64,000 nt of DNA from Thiorhodovibrio litoralis (GTDB lineage: Bacteria; Pseudomonadota; Gammaproteobacteria; Chromatiales; Chromatiaceae). Below are positions 1 through 11,512 of this stretch, piece after piece; the stretch's first letter is position 1, and every line of letters begins with the position of its first letter. The notes beneath the pieces are model-generated. The model was not told the DNA's origin and did no database searches. It saw only the letters and a program-made list of their open reading frames with translations. Made by a program: the position numbers and the translations under genes. Location: positions 1-64,000 of the forward strand of contig NZ_CP121473.1 in NCBI RefSeq assembly GCF_033954455.1. The letters run 5' to 3'.

Positions 1-942
1 ATGCAAATCGCGGCTAACCCCGGTGGCGCCTATAACCCACTGTTTATTTATGGCGGCGTTGGTCTTGGTAAAACGCACCTGATGCAAGCCGTTGGAAACA
101 CAATTCTTGAACGTAACGGTGGTGCTTCCATTGTTTATGTACATTCTGAACGATTTGTGTCTGACATGATTAAGGCGTTACAACACAATCGGATGGATGA
201 TTTTAAGGCAAGGTATCGATCTGTTAACGCGCTTTTGATCGACGACGTGCAATTTTTCGCGGGAAAGGACCGATCACAGGAAGAATTTTTTCATACGTTT
301 AACGCACTTTTCGAGAGCGGACAACAAATCATTCTCTCGAGTGATCGCTTTCCAAAGGAGGTCAGTGGCCTGGAAGAACGGCTTCGCTCACGTTTCGGTT
401 GGGGGCTGACGGTTGCGATCGAACCGCCCGATTTGGAAACCCGCGTGGCGATTTTGCAGAGCAAGGCGAACTTGTTCCGGATCGAGCTACCTGAGGAAGT
501 CGCGTTTTTTGTCGCCAAGCGATTGCGCTCGAATGTGCGAGAGCTCGAAGGAGCCCTGCGGCGGCTTGGCGCGAACTCGAGCTTTACCGGCGTAGAGATC
601 AATCTCGAGTTCGCCAAAACGGCGCTGCACGACATGCTGATCGCGCAGGATAAGCAAGTCACCATCGACAATATTCAGAAGACTGTAGCCGGATATTACA
701 AAATCCGTACCTCGGATTTGTTATCGGCGAAACGCACCCGGTCTATCGCCCGCCCGCGACAGATGGCGATGGCCCTGGCGAAAGAACTCACGAAGAACAG
801 CCTGCCAGAGATCGGCAAGTCCTTCGGCGGGCGCGACCACAGCACTGTGATTCATGCGAACAAAAAGGTGCAGGAGCTGCGAAGCTCAGATCCTCTGGTC
901 GATGAAGACTATAAGAACCTGTTGAGAACTCTAACGGGTTAA
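1..942 (+). CDS. dnaA: Chromosomal replication initiator DnaA (5' end outside window)
   Basis: DnaA binds DnaA boxes at the origin and opens the duplex. The visible 313 residues carry the AAA+ Walker A motif GGVGLGKTH (about residue 18), Walker B LLIDDVQF, the arginine-finger region SRFGWGL, and the C-terminal DNA-binding signature [11 protein letters not shown]. The protein aligns with E. coli DnaA from just before [10 protein letters not shown] to the end, so the ATG at position 1 is an internal codon. Domains I and II lie to the left of the window. The gene is followed by dnaN, recF and gyrB, the usual gammaproteobacterial order. Its TAA stop abuts a perfect inverted DnaA box. Confidence 0.97.
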   Translation: MQIAANPGGAYNPLFIYGGVGLGKTHLMQAVGNTILERNGGASIVYVHSERFVSDMIKALQHNRMDDFKARYRSVNALLIDDVQFFAGKDRSQEEFFHTFNALFESGQQIILSSDRFPKEVSGLEERLRSRFGWGLTVAIEPPDLETRVAILQSKANLFRIELPEEVAFFVAKRLRSNVRELEGALRRLGANSSFTGVEINLEFAKTALHDMLIAQDKQVTIDNIQKTVAGYYKIRTSDLLSAKRTRSIARPRQMAMALAKELTKNSLPEIGKSFGGRDHSTVIHANKKVQELRSSDPLVDEDYKNLLRTLTG

Positions 943-943
943 C

Positions 944-952
944 TGTGGATAA
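944..952 (-). promoter_or_regulatory. DnaA box, perfect consensus
   Basis: The minus strand reads TTATCCACA, an exact match to the high-affinity DnaA box. It begins one base after the dnaA stop codon ends and faces the box at 989-997. Confidence 0.75.
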
Positions 953-988
953 CTGCGGTAGAAAGGTTGATAAAATTCCGTCGACACC

Positions 989-997
989 TTATCCACA
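989..997 (+). promoter_or_regulatory. DnaA box, perfect consensus
   Basis: The plus strand reads TTATCCACA exactly. It lies 36 bases from the oppositely oriented box at 944-952 and points toward the trinucleotide run at 1089-1103. Confidence 0.75.
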
Positions 998-1088
998 GGC
1001 TTAGCGGGAACTCATCAACGGACTATTTGCTAGATAAAGTGCTGATTTCATTTACGAAATCTAACTTTCCTCAGTTACCAACAGACCC

Positions 1089-1103
1089 TACTACTACGAC
1101 TAG
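1089..1103 (+). promoter_or_regulatory. DnaA-trio-like trinucleotide run
   Basis: TAC TAC TAC GAC TAG follows a 7-of-9 DnaA box (1075-1083) after five bases (GACCC). In known DnaA-trio elements a DnaA box is followed by a short GC-rich gap and then repeats read as TAC/TAT on the box strand, on which DnaA extends a filament over single-stranded DNA. The match is by eye and the run is short. Confidence 0.4.
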
Positions 1104-1121
1104 GTATGCTTTAAAAAGATT

Positions 1122-2231
1122 ATGAAGATAGAAGTTCAGCGCGAAGACTTGCTGCCGGCCTTGACCAGTGTCGCAGCAGTGGTCGAGCGGCGCCAAACCT
1201 TACCAATTCTAAGTAACTTGCTGGTGCAGACGACGGATGAGGGATTCGTGCTGACGGCGACTGATCTAGAATTGCAAATTTCTTGCAACATAAAGGGGAA
1301 GGTCGAAGAGCCAGGAGCCATCACCCTGCCGGCAAAGAAGTTTGCTGACCTGTGCAAGGCGCTACCGGAGAAAGGGCTGATCACGATAGAAATCGGACAA
1401 AGTCGCGCGAGTATCCGTAGCGGTCGAAGTCGATTTGCCCTCAGCACCTTACCGGCCGAGGACTATCCGCGTCTTGAAGGGGAAACGACGGAGCTGTGGT
1501 TTGAAATTGAAACGGCTGTTCTCGTCAGAATGCTGGAGCGAACAAGTTTCGCGATGGCACACCAGGATGTCCGTTACTACCTAAATGGCCTTCTACTGGA
1601 GATCAGTACCGGTAAGTTGGTGACGGTTGCGACAGATGGACACCGTCTCGCGAAGTCCGAAGCAACGCTGTCAAGTCTCGACACTTGGGAAAATACCAAG
1701 CAACTTATTCTGCCTGCAAAGTCGGTCGCTGAATTGAAACGACTGATGAGTGGTAGGGGGGGGCAACAGACCCGTCTAGAGATCGGCGATCGATCGGTGG
1801 TTATTCGTGTCGGTGAGAATGTCGTCACGACAAAATTGATTGATGGTCGCTATCCGGATTATGGCCGTGTGATTCCCAGTCAGCTTGAGCATTCGGCGAT
1901 GGTGGAACGGGATCTTCTACGCGAAGCCCTGGCGCGCACTGCAGTTCTGTCGTACGAGAAGCAAAAAGGGGTGCGGATGACTTTCGAGGAGGGGAACCTG
2001 CGCCTGGAAGTGAGCAATCCAGAGCATGAGGAAGCGCGCGAGGACATCGGCATTGATTATGACGGAGAAACAACGACAATCGGGTTCAACGTCGGATATT
2101 GGCTCGATGTGCTAAATGTCGTTGATGGAAAAGAGATAGAAATGAAATTTCTGGATTCGGAGGTCAGTGCAATTTTGAGTGATCCAGATTCGCCGGGAGA
2201 GCTATACGTCGTAATGCCGATGCGGATTTAG
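1122..2231 (+). CDS. dnaN: DNA polymerase III beta sliding clamp
   Basis: DnaN forms the ring-shaped dimeric clamp that tethers DNA polymerases and other partners to DNA. The 369 residues match the family length (366 in E. coli). The start MKIEVQREDLLPAL, the LPILSNLLV segment and the C-terminal end YVVMPMRI are typical of the three-domain clamp; the last residues help form the hydrophobic pocket that binds clamp-binding motifs. The ATG at 1122 is the only start that gives the conserved N terminus, though the preceding AAAAAG is a weak ribosome-binding site. The gene lies 179 bases after dnaA and 71 before recF. Confidence 0.97.
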   Translation: MKIEVQREDLLPALTSVAAVVERRQTLPILSNLLVQTTDEGFVLTATDLELQISCNIKGKVEEPGAITLPAKKFADLCKALPEKGLITIEIGQSRASIRSGRSRFALSTLPAEDYPRLEGETTELWFEIETAVLVRMLERTSFAMAHQDVRYYLNGLLLEISTGKLVTVATDGHRLAKSEATLSSLDTWENTKQLILPAKSVAELKRLMSGRGGQQTRLEIGDRSVVIRVGENVVTTKLIDGRYPDYGRVIPSQLEHSAMVERDLLREALARTAVLSYEKQKGVRMTFEEGNLRLEVSNPEHEEAREDIGIDYDGETTTIGFNVGYWLDVLNVVDGKEIEMKFLDSEVSAILSDPDSPGELYVVMPMRI

Positions 2232-2302
2232 ACCTGAGTCTAGAGTATGGATCGGCGGGAACGTGGTGAGTCAAAGAGAGCTGGTTAGCCCCGCGTTTGG
2301 CT

Positions 2303-3340
2303 ATGGTTATACGCAGGCTACAAGCGGAGGGGGTTCGAAATCTCGCAGCCTTTGACGTTGAAGTCGATGAACGACTTAATGTTGTTACTGGCGGTAACGG
2401 TGCTGGAAAAACAAGTCTCCTGGAATCAATCTATTTCCTAAACCGAGGGAATACCTTCCGTGGGAGAAAAGCCGGGCCTATGTACCGTCGCGGTTGTCAG
2501 AGGTGCTTTGTCAGGGCCTTTGGAGTGACGGAGTCCGGTTCTCCATGGAGCGGTAGGCGCAGTTGTGGCGGGTTTGACCAAAAGGATGGGGGCGAAGGGA
2601 AAGAGAAGGGTGGGGCGGCAAACCAACTGATGGTGCGTTTAGTTGGTGATTCCGTCTATGCGCTCGTAGAGGGGCGACCGGAGTTGCGGCGCCGGTTTAT
2701 CGACTGGAACTTGTTCCACGTGGAACATAATTACGGCGATCTGTTTCGCGAATATCGTCGAACGTCCGAACAACGTAACGCATGGCTTCGCTCGGCGGCA
2801 ACGGGTTTCCCTGTTTGGGATGAGCCTTACGCTCGCTTAAGTCGTGAGATCGACGGAAAGCGAGCCAGTTTTTGCCTGCTTCTGGATAACGCCCTCAGTG
2901 GAGCTTCTGATGACGGCGGAATGCCTAGTGGGAAACTTGGGGTCCGGTGGTCGAGTGGCTTCTCAAGTGAGACTCTCTCGGCTGATTTAGCACGCATGCT
3001 GCCAGGAGATCGTAAGCGTGGCTTCACCTTTCTAGGGCCTGATCGCGGAGATTTCCATCTTGAAGTAGCTGGAGAACCCGGCCTCGGATCGCGCGGTGAA
3101 AACAAGCTGAGGGCTGTCATGCTGCAGATTGCAGCAAGCCAAATCGTGGCTAACGACCAGCTAGGGGACCTCTGGCTCATTGATGATCTTGGAGCGGATT
3201 TGAGTAGAGATAACTCTCAACGGCTCCTTGACCTTATCCGCGGCGTCTCCAGACAAATGTTTATAACGGCAATTGAAAATCCTGGCATGACCGGCGGAAA
3301 GATGTTCCACGTGGAACAAGGACAGATCCAAAGCCTCTGA
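2303..3340 (+). CDS. recF: DNA replication and repair protein RecF
   Basis: RecF is an SMC-like ATPase that helps load RecA at single-strand gaps with RecO and RecR. The Walker A motif GGNGAGKTS lies near residue 32, a signature SRGENKL in the C-terminal half, and Walker B DLWLIDDLGADLS follows it. The conserved motif LFHVEH lies mid-protein and MFHVEQGQI near the C terminus. I chose the ATG at 2303, which gives MVIRRLQAEGVRNL like relatives; a TTG two codons upstream (2297) is the alternative. Residues about 60-105 form a poorly conserved Gly/Lys-rich insertion. Both FHVE motifs are encoded by perfect parS palindromes. Confidence 0.93.
   Translation: MVIRRLQAEGVRNLAAFDVEVDERLNVVTGGNGAGKTSLLESIYFLNRGNTFRGRKAGPMYRRGCQRCFVRAFGVTESGSPWSGRRSCGGFDQKDGGEGKEKGGAANQLMVRLVGDSVYALVEGRPELRRRFIDWNLFHVEHNYGDLFREYRRTSEQRNAWLRSAATGFPVWDEPYARLSREIDGKRASFCLLLDNALSGASDDGGMPSGKLGVRWSSGFSSETLSADLARMLPGDRKRGFTFLGPDRGDFHLEVAGEPGLGSRGENKLRAVMLQIAASQIVANDQLGDLWLIDDLGADLSRDNSQRLLDLIRGVSRQMFITAIENPGMTGGKMFHVEQGQIQSL
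2712..2727. promoter_or_regulatory. parS site 1 (ParB-binding palindrome)
   Basis: TGTTCCACGTGGAACA is a perfect 16-bp palindrome matching the chromosomal parS sequence bound by ParB in many bacteria. It lies inside recF and encodes the conserved FHVE of the motif LFHVEH. ParB would nucleate and spread from here to organise and segregate the origin region. ParA and ParB are not in this window. Confidence 0.85.
3303..3318. promoter_or_regulatory. parS site 2 (ParB-binding palindrome)
   Basis: This is a second, identical 16-bp palindrome TGTTCCACGTGGAACA, 591 bases after the first. It encodes the conserved C-terminal RecF motif MFHVEQ. Two identical perfect copies within one gene close to dnaA make chance unlikely. 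Confidence 0.85.
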
Positions 3341-3410
3341 TCTCCCTGATAGCCCTGACCCGAAAGGCCTTTTTCCCCTACGGAAAACACCGCCTGATCG
3401 CCCCTGGCGC

Positions 3411-3416
3411 TATAAT
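3411..3416 (+). promoter_or_regulatory. Possible -10 element before gyrB
   Basis: A perfect TATAAT lies 38 bases upstream of the gyrB ATG in the 114-base recF-gyrB spacer. No convincing -35 is seen at 16-18 bases. The call is tentative. Confidence 0.35.
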
Positions 3417-3418
3417 GA

Positions 3419-5860
<2,442 letters not shown>

Positions 5861-5926
5861 CTCCCGCCGTTATCCTTTCGCTAGGGTCGGCCGGAAGAAC
5901 TTGCCCGTCTCGCCTTCAGAGAGTGC

Positions 5927-8215
5927 TTATTCAATATCCAGCGCATTGCTTGCACTAACGACGGCTAGTCGCTCTACCCGGCGAAACCCTCGCGGCAGCA
6001 AGGCACCGCGACGGCCTCTTTCGCCGCGGTAGTGCAGTTGGTCAGCTGGCTTCAAGCGAAATTCGCGTTGACCGGCTTCGATAGCCAAGGTATCGCCATC
6101 ACCGAATACTGCCAGGGCGCAGACACGCTCGCCGTCTTGCTCCATCCGGGCTGCTGGAATGGCGATCAGGCGGTTTCCTTTGCCTTTGCTCAGTTCCGGA
6201 AGATCGGACAGACTAAACAACAGCAGATGTCCCGCATTGGTTGCCACTGCAATCCATTTATGCACGCTAAGGCGGACCTCTACAGGTGAAAGCAGTTGCG
6301 CGCCGGCTGGAAGATTAATCACCGCCTTACCTGTTTTTGTTTTCGCAAACAGATTGCTCGTTTGGCAGATAAAGCCGTAACCGTAGTCTGAGGAGAGGAC
6401 AAAGGCCGTACTAGCATCACCGCCTAGCACACTGAGAAACACTGCCCCAGCCGGCGGCTCAAAACGTCCGGTGAGCGGTTCACCCTGGCCGCGCGCCGAT
6501 GGCAGACTATGGGCCGGCAGGGAATAACTGCGACCGGTTGAATCAAGAAAAATCGCCTGTTGTTCGCTGCGCAGTCGCGCAGCCATTCGAAAGCTGTCGC
6601 CACCCCGGTAACTGAGGGTATGCGGATCAATCTCATGGCCCTTTGCTGCGCGTGCCCAGCCCTTCTCAGAAAGAACCACCGTGAGCGCTTCACTCGGTGT
6701 GAGCTCGTTTTCAGACAAAGCCATTGCAGCGGAGCGCTCGGAGATTGGGGACCGGCGTTCGTCGCCAAATTTCTCTGCGTCTTCGCGGATCTCAGAGATA
6801 ATCAGGCGCTTGAGTTCATCCTGGTCGTTCAGCAGCAGGGTTAGCTTCGCTTGCTCCTCGAGTAAGTCAGCCTGTTCGCCGCGAATTTTCATCTCTTCGA
6901 GGCGCGCGAGCTGCCGCAACCGAGTACTCAGCACATAGTCCGCCTGCCTCTCACTGAGCCCGAATCGTTCCATCAGGACTGGCTGCGGCTCATCCTCGCT
7001 GCGAACAATTCGTATCACTTCATCAAGATTAAGAAAGGCGATTAGCAAACCGGCGAGCAGGTGGAGCCGATCTTCGACCTTCTCGAGTCGATATCGCAAG
7101 CGTCTGCGCACGGTTGCGGTGCGGTAGCTCAACCACTCACGCAATATTTCTTGCAGCCCCATCACCTGCGGTCTACCGTCGAGCGCGATCACATTCATAT
7201 TCACCCGGTAGCTCTTTTCGAGCTCCGTACTGGCGAACAGGTGTGACATCAGTCGTTCGAGGTCAACGCGATTGGACCGCGGCGTGATCACCAAGCGGGT
7301 GGCGCATTGATGATCCGATTCGTCCCGCAGGTCCTCAATCATCGGGAGTTTCTTAGCCTGCATTTGGGCAGCAATCTGCTCCAATATGCGGTTTCCCGAT
7401 ACCTGGTGAGGGAGTGCGGTGATTACGATATCCCCCTGCTCTACCAGATACCGAGCCCGTTGCCGAACCGAACCAACGCCGGTCTGGTAGATGCGTCGAA
7501 GCTCGTCGCGGGAGCTGACGATCTCGGCTCCAGTGGGATAATCAGGGCCAGGGACCAGCTGTAGCAGTGCGTCGAGATCCGTATTAGGGTGTTCGAGTAG
7601 ATAGATGCAGGCCTGGGCTAGCTCGCGCAAATTATGTGGTGGGATATCGGTCGCCATACCCACTGCGATGCCAGAGCCTCCGTTGAGTAAAACGTTTGGC
7701 AGCCGGGCTGGAAGTTGGCGTGGTTCCTCGAGTGTCCCATCAAAATTCGGCTGCCAGTCGACCGTGCCAAGACCGACCTCGGCAAGCAACAACTCGGCAT
7801 AAGGAGCCAGTCGGGCTTCGGTATAGCGCATGGCGGCAAAGGACTTAGGATCATCTGGCGCGCCCCAGTTGCCTTGGCCATCAATAAAGGGGTATCGATA
7901 ACTGAAATCCTGCGCCATCAGCACCATGGCTTCATAACAGGCGCTATCTCCGTGAGGATGGAATTTGCCGAGCACGTCACCAACTGTGCGGGCGGACTTC
8001 TTGAATTTGGCACTCGCCGAGAGTCCCAGCTCCGACATCGCGTAAAGAATGCGCCGCTGAACCGGTTTTAGTCCATCGGCCACCTGCGGCAGGGCTCGGT
8101 CAAGAATGACGTACATGGAATAGTCCAGGTACGCCTTCTCGGAAAACAAATGCAGCGGTAACTGCTCGAGACCTTCAGGATTTTCAAGCACGGTTTCAGT
8201 CATCGGAGATTGCAC
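5927..8215 (-). CDS. parC: DNA topoisomerase IV subunit A
   Basis: ParC is the DNA-cleaving subunit of topoisomerase IV, which unlinks daughter chromosomes. The protein is 762 residues with the catalytic tyrosine at about Tyr131 (AAMRYTE) and a quinolone-target region [15 protein letters not shown] with Ser91 and Glu95. The N-terminal half is close to E. coli ParC, and the C-terminal domain is a degenerate beta-pinwheel lacking a GyrA box, which argues for ParC rather than GyrA. It carries about 17 extra N-terminal residues; a second ATG at residue 5 is possible. parE is not in this window. It follows thiL after an 18-base gap. Confidence 0.95.
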   Translation of the reverse strand: MQSPMTETVLENPEGLEQLPLHLFSEKAYLDYSMYVILDRALPQVADGLKPVQRRILYAMSELGLSASAKFKKSARTVGDVLGKFHPHGDSACYEAMVLMAQDFSYRYPFIDGQGNWGAPDDPKSFAAMRYTEARLAPYAELLLAEVGLGTVDWQPNFDGTLEEPRQLPARLPNVLLNGGSGIAVGMATDIPPHNLRELAQACIYLLEHPNTDLDALLQLVPGPDYPTGAEIVSSRDELRRIYQTGVGSVRQRARYLVEQGDIVITALPHQVSGNRILEQIAAQMQAKKLPMIEDLRDESDHQCATRLVITPRSNRVDLERLMSHLFASTELEKSYRVNMNVIALDGRPQVMGLQEILREWLSYRTATVRRRLRYRLEKVEDRLHLLAGLLIAFLNLDEVIRIVRSEDEPQPVLMERFGLSERQADYVLSTRLRQLARLEEMKIRGEQADLLEEQAKLTLLLNDQDELKRLIISEIREDAEKFGDERRSPISERSAAMALSENELTPSEALTVVLSEKGWARAAKGHEIDPHTLSYRGGDSFRMAARLRSEQQAIFLDSTGRSYSLPAHSLPSARGQGEPLTGRFEPPAGAVFLSVLGGDASTAFVLSSDYGYGFICQTSNLFAKTKTGKAVINLPAGAQLLSPVEVRLSVHKWIAVATNAGHLLLFSLSDLPELSKGKGNRLIAIPAARMEQDGERVCALAVFGDGDTLAIEAGQREFRLKPADQLHYRGERGRRGALLPRGFRRVERLAVVSASNALDIE

Positions 8216-8233
8216 GTTCTGCTAAAGCAAGTG

Positions 8234-9268
8234 TCAGTCATCGGACGAATTCTGACGGAAATGGTCATAGCCGAGTTGACCGGTTAGTGGGCTAGCTCCC
8301 GTAAGGATTTCGCCGTTAGGATACCGAAGCCGGATGCCGTTTTGCTTGGTGATATGCCCGATGACGGCCAGCGGGATGTTAAGTGCCATGCCAAGCGCGA
8401 GGACGGGTTTGAGATTGGCCTGAGGAACTGTGAAACAAAGCTCGTAGTCGTCTCCCCCGCTCAGGGGCAGGCTCCAGTCCTGAGTCTTCCGAACCACAGC
8501 CTCGCTCGCGGGACTGAGTGGAATCGCATTGATCTCAAGCTCTCCACCGCGGCCGCTTTGTTCGAGGAGGTGACCGAGATCGGCAAGCAGCCCGTCGGAT
8601 ATGTCGATCGCGGCCGTCGCTAGGTCTACCAACCCGAGGCCTAATTCGACCCTTGGTGTGGGCCATTCCAGGCGTTCGCGCAGTTCTGGCTCGATAGCTT
8701 CGACCCTGGCAGAGCTTTGCTTACCCTGCTGCCGAGCTAGCAGGAGTCGTTGCAGTGCTAAGGCCGCATCGCCGAGTTGCCCGCTCACCACAATGAGATC
8801 GCCCGGCTCGGCACCTGAGCGGCGCAGCGCTCTCCGGGACTTCACGAGGCCCATGGCCTGAATGGAAATCGTCAGGGGGCCGCGGGTCAGATCGCCGCCA
8901 ACTAGCCGAACGCCGAATTGACGGGCCAATTCATGCAACCCGAGGCTAAAGCATTCGAGCCAGCAGGAATCGGGGCTGGGCAGAGTCAGGGCGAGCGTGG
9001 CCCAGGCCGGTTTTGCTCCAACAGCGGCAAGGTCGCTGAGACTGACCGCGAGGGATTTGTGGCCGAGACTTTGCGGATCTGCATCGGCGAAGAAATGTAC
9101 GCCACTGACTAAGGTATCGATGGAGAAAGCTAAGCTGAATCCAGCGGGAATCTGAGTGACTGCACAATCGTCCCCGATGTCGAGTTCCACGTCGTCGCGT
9201 GCGGCACCCCGCCCGGTGAGAAACCTCTGGATTAGTGAAAACTCACCGGAATCAGCCGTCGTGCTCAA
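8234..9268 (-). CDS. thiL: Thiamine-monophosphate kinase
   Basis: ThiL phosphorylates thiamine monophosphate to the cofactor thiamine diphosphate. The sequence matches E. coli ThiL from GEFSLIQRFL through DIGDDCAV, LAVSLSDLAAVGAKP, GGDLTRGPL, DISDGLLADLGH and SGGDDYELCFTVP to the GYDHF end. The open frame extends up to an ATG at 9376, but that would overlap nusB by 125 bases with residues absent from relatives. I therefore chose the TTG at 9268, a 17-base overlap with nusB with GGAAG just upstream. It is the last rib-nus-thi gene before parC. Confidence 0.88.
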   Translation of the reverse strand: MSTTADSGEFSLIQRFLTGRGAARDDVELDIGDDCAVTQIPAGFSLAFSIDTLVSGVHFFADADPQSLGHKSLAVSLSDLAAVGAKPAWATLALTLPSPDSCWLECFSLGLHELARQFGVRLVGGDLTRGPLTISIQAMGLVKSRRALRRSGAEPGDLIVVSGQLGDAALALQRLLLARQQGKQSSARVEAIEPELRERLEWPTPRVELGLGLVDLATAAIDISDGLLADLGHLLEQSGRGGELEINAIPLSPASEAVVRKTQDWSLPLSGGDDYELCFTVPQANLKPVLALGMALNIPLAVIGHITKQNGIRLRYPNGEILTGASPLTGQLGYDHFRQNSSDD

Positions 9269-9755
9269 GACTTCCGTGCCTGGATACGAGATCGGGCCGC
9301 TGCTGCGCGAGCTTATCAAGAACTCCGTTGATGAATCGATGACCTTGTTCAGCACCGAAGGCCTTTGCGAGATCAACTGCTTCGTCCAGAATCACGGCCG
9401 AGGGAATATGCGGGCTATGCAGAAGCTCAAAGGTGCCGAGCCGAAGAATCGCTCGCTCTACTGGATCAACGCTGGTCAGAGACCGATCCAGGAAGGGTTT
9501 CAGGGTGGCGTCGATCTCATCGACCTGCAAGGTGACGCCGCGCAGTAGTTGATCGAAGAGGCTGAGATCAAAGCGTTGGTCTGTTGGAATCGGCTGATCC
9601 TCGCCGCAACCGGCCAGTCCGCGGGCAACCGCGTCCATCCATAAGGGATCATCATAAAAGTGCTGAGCAATGTCAGCTGCCGATTGCCGACCAAGCTGCC
9701 ATTGATAAAGTGCAAGGAGCGCGTAGCAACGCGCACGACTGCGAGGTCCAGCCAT
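9252..9755 (-). CDS. nusB: Transcription antitermination factor NusB
   Basis: NusB binds boxA RNA with NusE (ribosomal protein S10) and supports rRNA antitermination. The 167 residues show the family start RSRARCYALLALYQWQLG, the central SVDPVERAILRLGTFELL and the C-terminal VILDEAVDLAKAFG...FINGVLDKLA helices. The length is near the usual 140-165. It sits between ribH (39-base gap) and thiL (short overlap), the conserved ribH-nusB-thiL order of Gammaproteobacteria. Confidence 0.95.
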   Translation of the reverse strand: MAGPRSRARCYALLALYQWQLGRQSAADIAQHFYDDPLWMDAVARGLAGCGEDQPIPTDQRFDLSLFDQLLRGVTLQVDEIDATLKPFLDRSLTSVDPVERAILRLGTFELLHSPHIPSAVILDEAVDLAKAFGAEQGHRFINGVLDKLAQQRPDLVSRHGSLEHDG

Positions 9756-9794
9756 GGTAACCGACTGCTGAAGGGAATTAGACGGGAATGCCGC

Positions 9795-10262
9795 TCAGCC
9801 GATTTGGCTGAACAGATTGGCCATTTCCATGGCCGAAAGAGCAGCTTCCGCACCCTTGTTGCCAGCCTTGGTACCGGCGCGCTCAATTGCTTGCTCAATG
9901 GTGTCGGTTGTCAGCACGCCAAAGCCGACTGGGATGCCATGGTTCAGGCTGACCTGCGCAATACCCTTGACACATTCCCCGGCGACATAGTCAAAATGCG
10001 GTGTTCCGCCACGAATGACAGCGCCAAGCGCGATCAAAGCGTCATAGCCGCCCTTGGCGGCAATCTTCTCGAGGGCGAGCGGAATCTCGAACGCGCCCGG
10101 AACGCGAAAAATTGCGATGTTCCCTTCCTCGACACCATGGCGCTTAAGCGCATCGATCGCACCTTGTTCTAAGTGCTCGACAATAAAGCTGTTCCATCGC
10201 GCGACGACGAGGCAGAAGCGGACAGATCCAGGGCGAAAGGCACCTTCGAGCGATTTAATCAT
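9795..10262 (-). CDS. ribH: 6,7-dimethyl-8-ribityllumazine synthase
   Basis: RibH condenses 3,4-dihydroxy-2-butanone 4-phosphate with a ribityl-aminopyrimidine to make lumazine, the penultimate riboflavin step. From the chosen ATG (10262) it is 155 residues, the normal length, beginning [12 protein letters not shown]. The motifs [29 protein letters not shown] and [13 protein letters not shown] are diagnostic. The frame is open 24 codons further upstream, but those residues are not family-like. It lies 77 bases after ribBA. Confidence 0.96.
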   Translation of the reverse strand: MIKSLEGAFRPGSVRFCLVVARWNSFIVEHLEQGAIDALKRHGVEEGNIAIFRVPGAFEIPLALEKIAAKGGYDALIALGAVIRGGTPHFDYVAGECVKGIAQVSLNHGIPVGFGVLTTDTIEQAIERAGTKAGNKGAEAALSAMEMANLFSQIG

Positions 10263-10339
10263 CGGTAACTCAGTCAAAAATGGTTGGAAATCGATAGTGG
10301 TTAAGAGCTGGAAGCGGATGCATTCGCGATCCAAGGGGT

Positions 10340-11473
10340 TCAGCGCCCTGGTTCCCCGTCAGCGCCCCTTACGTATTCTACAACTTCCAGATCGAACCCG
10401 GAGATTCCGTGCATGGCTTTGGGCGCGCTCATCACGCGCATGAGTCGCACGCCAAGGTCAGACAAAATCTGGGCGCCGATCCCATAGGTGCGCAATTCAT
10501 GGCGATCGGTCCGCAGTGGCGAAGCATTGTCCGAGGTTTTGGTCTGTGAGATTTGACGGACCTTCGCGAGAATATCCTCGCAGCTGTCACGATTACGTAA
10601 GACCACGATAACACCCTCGCCCTCAGCAACAATCTGGCGCATGGCATGTCGCAGGGGCCAGCCGCAGCCAGCAGAGGACCCGCCGAAAAGGTCGCACAGG
10701 CTGTTTTGCAGATGTACCCGAACCAGCGTCGGGCGCTCCGGGGAAATATCGCCATAGGTGAGTGCGAGATGAACCTGATCATCAATGGTGTCGCGATAGG
10801 CTGTGAGCAGGAAGTCCCCAAACTCCGTCTGGAGTTTGCACCTGTCCAGGCGGACCACGGCTTTCTCATTGGCGACCCGGTAGTGAATTAAATCGGCAAT
10901 GGTACCGATCTTCAGACCATGCTCGCGCGCGAAGTCCTCGAGATCCGCACGCCTGGCCATCGACCCATCTTCATTGAGAATTTCGACAATCACAGCCGCA
11001 GGCTCGAAACCAGCCAAGCGGGCGAGATCGCAGCCTGCTTCGGTGTGACCCGCGCGCACGAGCACCCCCCCCGGCTGAGCGATCAGTGGAAAGACATGGC
11101 CGGGTTGCACCAGGTCGGTCGGGCAGGCGTTGGCGGCGACAGCGGCCTGAATGGTGCGCGCGCGATCCGCCGCCGAGATGCCGGTCGTCACGCCCACCGC
11201 CGCCTCGATCGATACGGTGAAGGCGGTGGAATGCGCCGCCCGGTTGTTATCGACCATGAGTGGTAGCCGCAGTCTTTCGCTGCGTTCCTTGCTTAGCGTC
11301 AGGCAGATCAGGCCGCGTCCGTATTTGGCCATGAAATTGATCGCCTCGGGCGAGACACATTCGCCAGCGAGCAGAAGGTCGCCCTCGTTCTCGCGGTCTT
11401 CGTCGTCCATGATGACAACCATCCGCCCTTGGCGCAGATCCGCAATGATTTCTTCAGTGGTATTAAGACTCAT
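10340..11473 (-). CDS. ribB: 3,4-dihydroxy-2-butanone-4-phosphate synthase with degenerate GTP cyclohydrolase II-like domain
   Basis: The N-terminal half (about residues 1-205) is a complete RibB domain that converts ribulose 5-phosphate to dihydroxybutanone phosphate: [54 protein letters not shown]. The C-terminal half resembles GTP cyclohydrolase II, but the zinc-binding triad is missing: where active enzymes read SECLTGD...CDCG this one reads [20 protein letters not shown] infer an inactive or repurposed RibA-like domain, so a separate RibA is expected elsewhere. The start MSLNTTEEI (11473) fits the family; an ATG eight codons upstream (11497) is possible. Confidence 0.92.
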   Translation of the reverse strand: MSLNTTEEIIADLRQGRMVVIMDDEDRENEGDLLLAGECVSPEAINFMAKYGRGLICLTLSKERSERLRLPLMVDNNRAAHSTAFTVSIEAAVGVTTGISAADRARTIQAAVAANACPTDLVQPGHVFPLIAQPGGVLVRAGHTEAGCDLARLAGFEPAAVIVEILNEDGSMARRADLEDFAREHGLKIGTIADLIHYRVANEKAVVRLDRCKLQTEFGDFLLTAYRDTIDDQVHLALTYGDISPERPTLVRVHLQNSLCDLFGGSSAGCGWPLRHAMRQIVAEGEGVIVVLRNRDSCEDILAKVRQISQTKTSDNASPLRTDRHELRTYGIGAQILSDLGVRLMRVMSAPKAMHGISGFDLEVVEYVRGADGEPGR

Positions 11474-11512
11474 AAGATTTGGCGGTGCGCCACACAAAAC
11501 CCGAGTTGCGGG

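Larger units (their letters stand above)
943..1121. other. dnaA-dnaN spacer, candidate origin-unwinding region
   Basis: This 179-base non-coding spacer holds two perfect DnaA boxes in opposite orientation, a degenerate box (TTACCAACA, 1075-1083, 7 of 9 matches to TTATCCACA), a short C-rich step, and then a TAC-TAC-TAC-GAC-TAG run at 1089-1103 leading into an A/T-richer stretch before dnaN. The order box, GC step, trinucleotide run is that of the DnaA-trio unwinding element known from Bacillus. The spacer may be oriC or part of it, or only a DnaA-responsive dnaN control region. The dnaA upstream side, a common oriC site, is not visible. Confidence 0.5.

Noticed and set aside
9269-9376. N-terminal extension of ThiL from the ATG at 9376
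   Set aside because: It would overlap nusB by 125 bases and adds residues unlike any ThiL N terminus; the TTG at 9268 fits better.
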